Shown: positions 12,702-13,692 of the stretch, piece by piece
Position numbering within the stretch: the stretch's first letter is position 1
Layout of the letters: each line of letters starts with the position of its first letter
Assembly (NCBI GenBank): GCA_030643145.1
Contig: DAOWMJ010000026.1
Coordinates: 1-13,692, forward strand
Source: Candidatus Latescibacterota bacterium
GTDB lineage: Bacteria > Krumholzibacteriota > Krumholzibacteriia > Krumholzibacteriales > WJIX01
DNA length: 13,692 nt
Direction: 5' to 3'
The notes under the pieces: generated by a model
The model's input: the letters and a program-made list of their open reading frames with translations, nothing else
What the model was told of the DNA's origin: nothing
Database searches by the model: none
Translations under genes and position numbers: made by a program

Positions 12702-13692
12702 ATGAAGATTGTAGAATGTGTCCCTAATTTCAGCGAAGGTCGTGACCTCAACAAAATCAACAAAATCACAGCCGAGATTGAATCGGTCAAAGATATAACA
12801 CTTCTCGATGTTGATCCCGGAAAGGACACAAACCGAACTGTAGTTACTTTCATAGGACCGCCCGAGGCTGTCGTCGAAGCGGCCTTCAGAGCAATTTCAA
12901 AAGCCTCCGAAGTAATTGATATGTCAACCCACAGTGGAACACATATGAGAATGGGAGCAACCGATGTTGTGCCTTTCATCCCCGTTTCCGGAATCACAAT
13001 GGAAGATTGTATTGAACTGGCAAAGAAACTGGGAAAGCGCGTGGGAGAAGAGCTTGACATACCTGTCTATCTCTACGAAAATGCCGCAACCTGTCCAGAG
13101 AGAGAAAACCTTGCTATAGTAAGAAAAGGGGAATACGAAGGGCTCCATGAAAAATTGAAAGATCCGGAATGGAAACCTGATTTCGGAACAGCCCGGTTTA
13201 ACAAGAAATCGGGAGCTACTATTATAGGAGCGAGAGAATTTTTAATCGCTTATAATGTCAACCTCAATACAAGAGACACGAAAATCGCGAGAGAAATCGC
13301 CTTTACAATCCGCGAAAAAGGGAGCCTCAAAAGAGACGCAAACAGGAAAATTTTACGGGACGAAAATGGAAAAGCCATACGAGCCCCGGGGATATTTAAA
13401 GATGTAAAGGCGGTCGGCTGGTATATGGATGACTTTGGAAGGGCTCAGGTTTCAATTAATCTTATAAATTACAAAATATCGCCAGCCCACCTCGTCTTCG
13501 ACGAATGCTGCCGGATTGCCACAGAGCTTGGCGTTAGAGTAACCGGGAGCGAACTTGTCGGGTTGCTGCCATTGGAAGCGATACTTGAATCGGGGAAACA
13601 CTATCTTAAAAAGGCCGGTAAAAACACAGGAGTCCCTGAATCGGAACTCATTCATATCGCCGATCTATCTCTTGGATTGAGCGATCTTTACC
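12702..13692 (+). CDS. ftcD: Glutamate formimidoyltransferase, partial (runs off the right edge)
   Basis: The frame opens at an ATG with GAGGAG (12687-12692) nine bases upstream and stays open to the window end (330 complete codons). MKIVECVPNFSEGRD (1-15), LLDVDPGKDTNRTVVTFIG (34-52), MGATDVVPFIPVSG (84-97), YLYENAAT, GEYEGL, DPEWKPDFG and GAREFLIAYNVNLNT are hallmarks of the family. The enzyme moves the formimino group of N-formiminoglutamate to tetrahydrofolate in histidine degradation. His81 aligns with catalytic His82 of the mammalian enzyme. The surrounding HSGTHMRMGA differs from the common HKGEHPRMGA. The N- and C-terminal formiminotransferase subdomains are both covered. Whether a cyclodeaminase domain follows lies outside the window. 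No other histidine-utilisation gene is visible here. Confidence 0.92.
   Translation, partial: MKIVECVPNFSEGRDLNKINKITAEIESVKDITLLDVDPGKDTNRTVVTFIGPPEAVVEAAFRAISKASEVIDMSTHSGTHMRMGATDVVPFIPVSGITMEDCIELAKKLGKRVGEELDIPVYLYENAATCPERENLAIVRKGEYEGLHEKLKDPEWKPDFGTARFNKKSGATIIGAREFLIAYNVNLNTRDTKIAREIAFTIREKGSLKRDANRKILRDENGKAIRAPGIFKDVKAVGWYMDDFGRAQVSINLINYKISPAHLVFDECCRIATELGVRVTGSELVGLLPLEAILESGKHYLKKAGKNTGVPESELIHIADLSLGLSDLY

Noticed and set aside
12650..13060. Minus-strand open frame of 136 codons opposite the formimidoyltransferase
   Set aside because: Its serine-rich, low-complexity translation is typical of an antisense shadow of a conserved gene.

Overview
The window is a stretch of a bacterial chromosome, moderately AT-rich, with short operons, classical Shine-Dalgarno sites and several good sigma70-type promoters. 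No tRNA, rRNA, CRISPR array, insertion sequence or phage gene was seen. Several features suggest an uncultured member or relative of the FCB superphylum (the Krumholzibacteria / Zixibacteria / Latescibacteria sort): a gingipain-like C25 peptidase, a multidomain lipoprotein ending in a metzincin protease, a DUF1343/NamZ gene next to AmgK/MurU-like genes, and a stand-alone EF-Tu-like barrel protein. This taxonomic guess rests on gene content only.

Layout from left to right. (1) 1-771, minus: start of a secreted C25 (gingipain-family) peptidase, cut by the window edge, with a promoter at 937-965. (2) 1184-3034, minus: a lipoprotein with Ig-like/FN3 modules and a C-terminal HExxHxxGxxH zinc protease. 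(3) 5334 down to 3148, minus: a three-gene operon made of a ParA ATPase fused to a glycogen-binding (AMPK-beta/CBM48-type) domain, a ParA/MinD-like protein whose nucleotide-binding motifs have decayed, and an unrecognised 110-residue protein. Its promoter is followed by a long leader holding an intrinsic terminator just ahead of the first gene. This is the most unusual part of the window. (4) 6021-5596, minus: a divergent-PAP2 (YuiD-like) membrane protein. (5) 7740-6142, minus: an orphan family-5 solute-binding lipoprotein. (6) 8051-11300, plus: a tight operon of DUF1343/NamZ exo-muramidase, MurU-like nucleotidyltransferase and AmgK-like kinase, which reads as a MurNAc (peptidoglycan) salvage route. 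(7) 11605-11342, minus: a stand-alone EF-Tu-domain-like protein with near-consensus promoter and ribosome binding site. (8) 12592-11813, minus: a TIM-barrel sugar phosphate isomerase/epimerase. (9) 12702 to the right edge, plus: glutamate formimidoyltransferase, partial.

How they may work together (inference): NamZ would release MurNAc from wall fragments, the AmgK-like kinase would phosphorylate it at the anomeric carbon, and the MurU-like enzyme would make UDP-MurNAc, by-passing de novo synthesis. The divergently transcribed solute-binding lipoprotein could supply peptides or muropeptides. In the ParA operon, an active ATPase carrying a glucan-binding module beside a catalytically dead relative suggests a machine that positions or senses polysaccharide, but no such function is established here.
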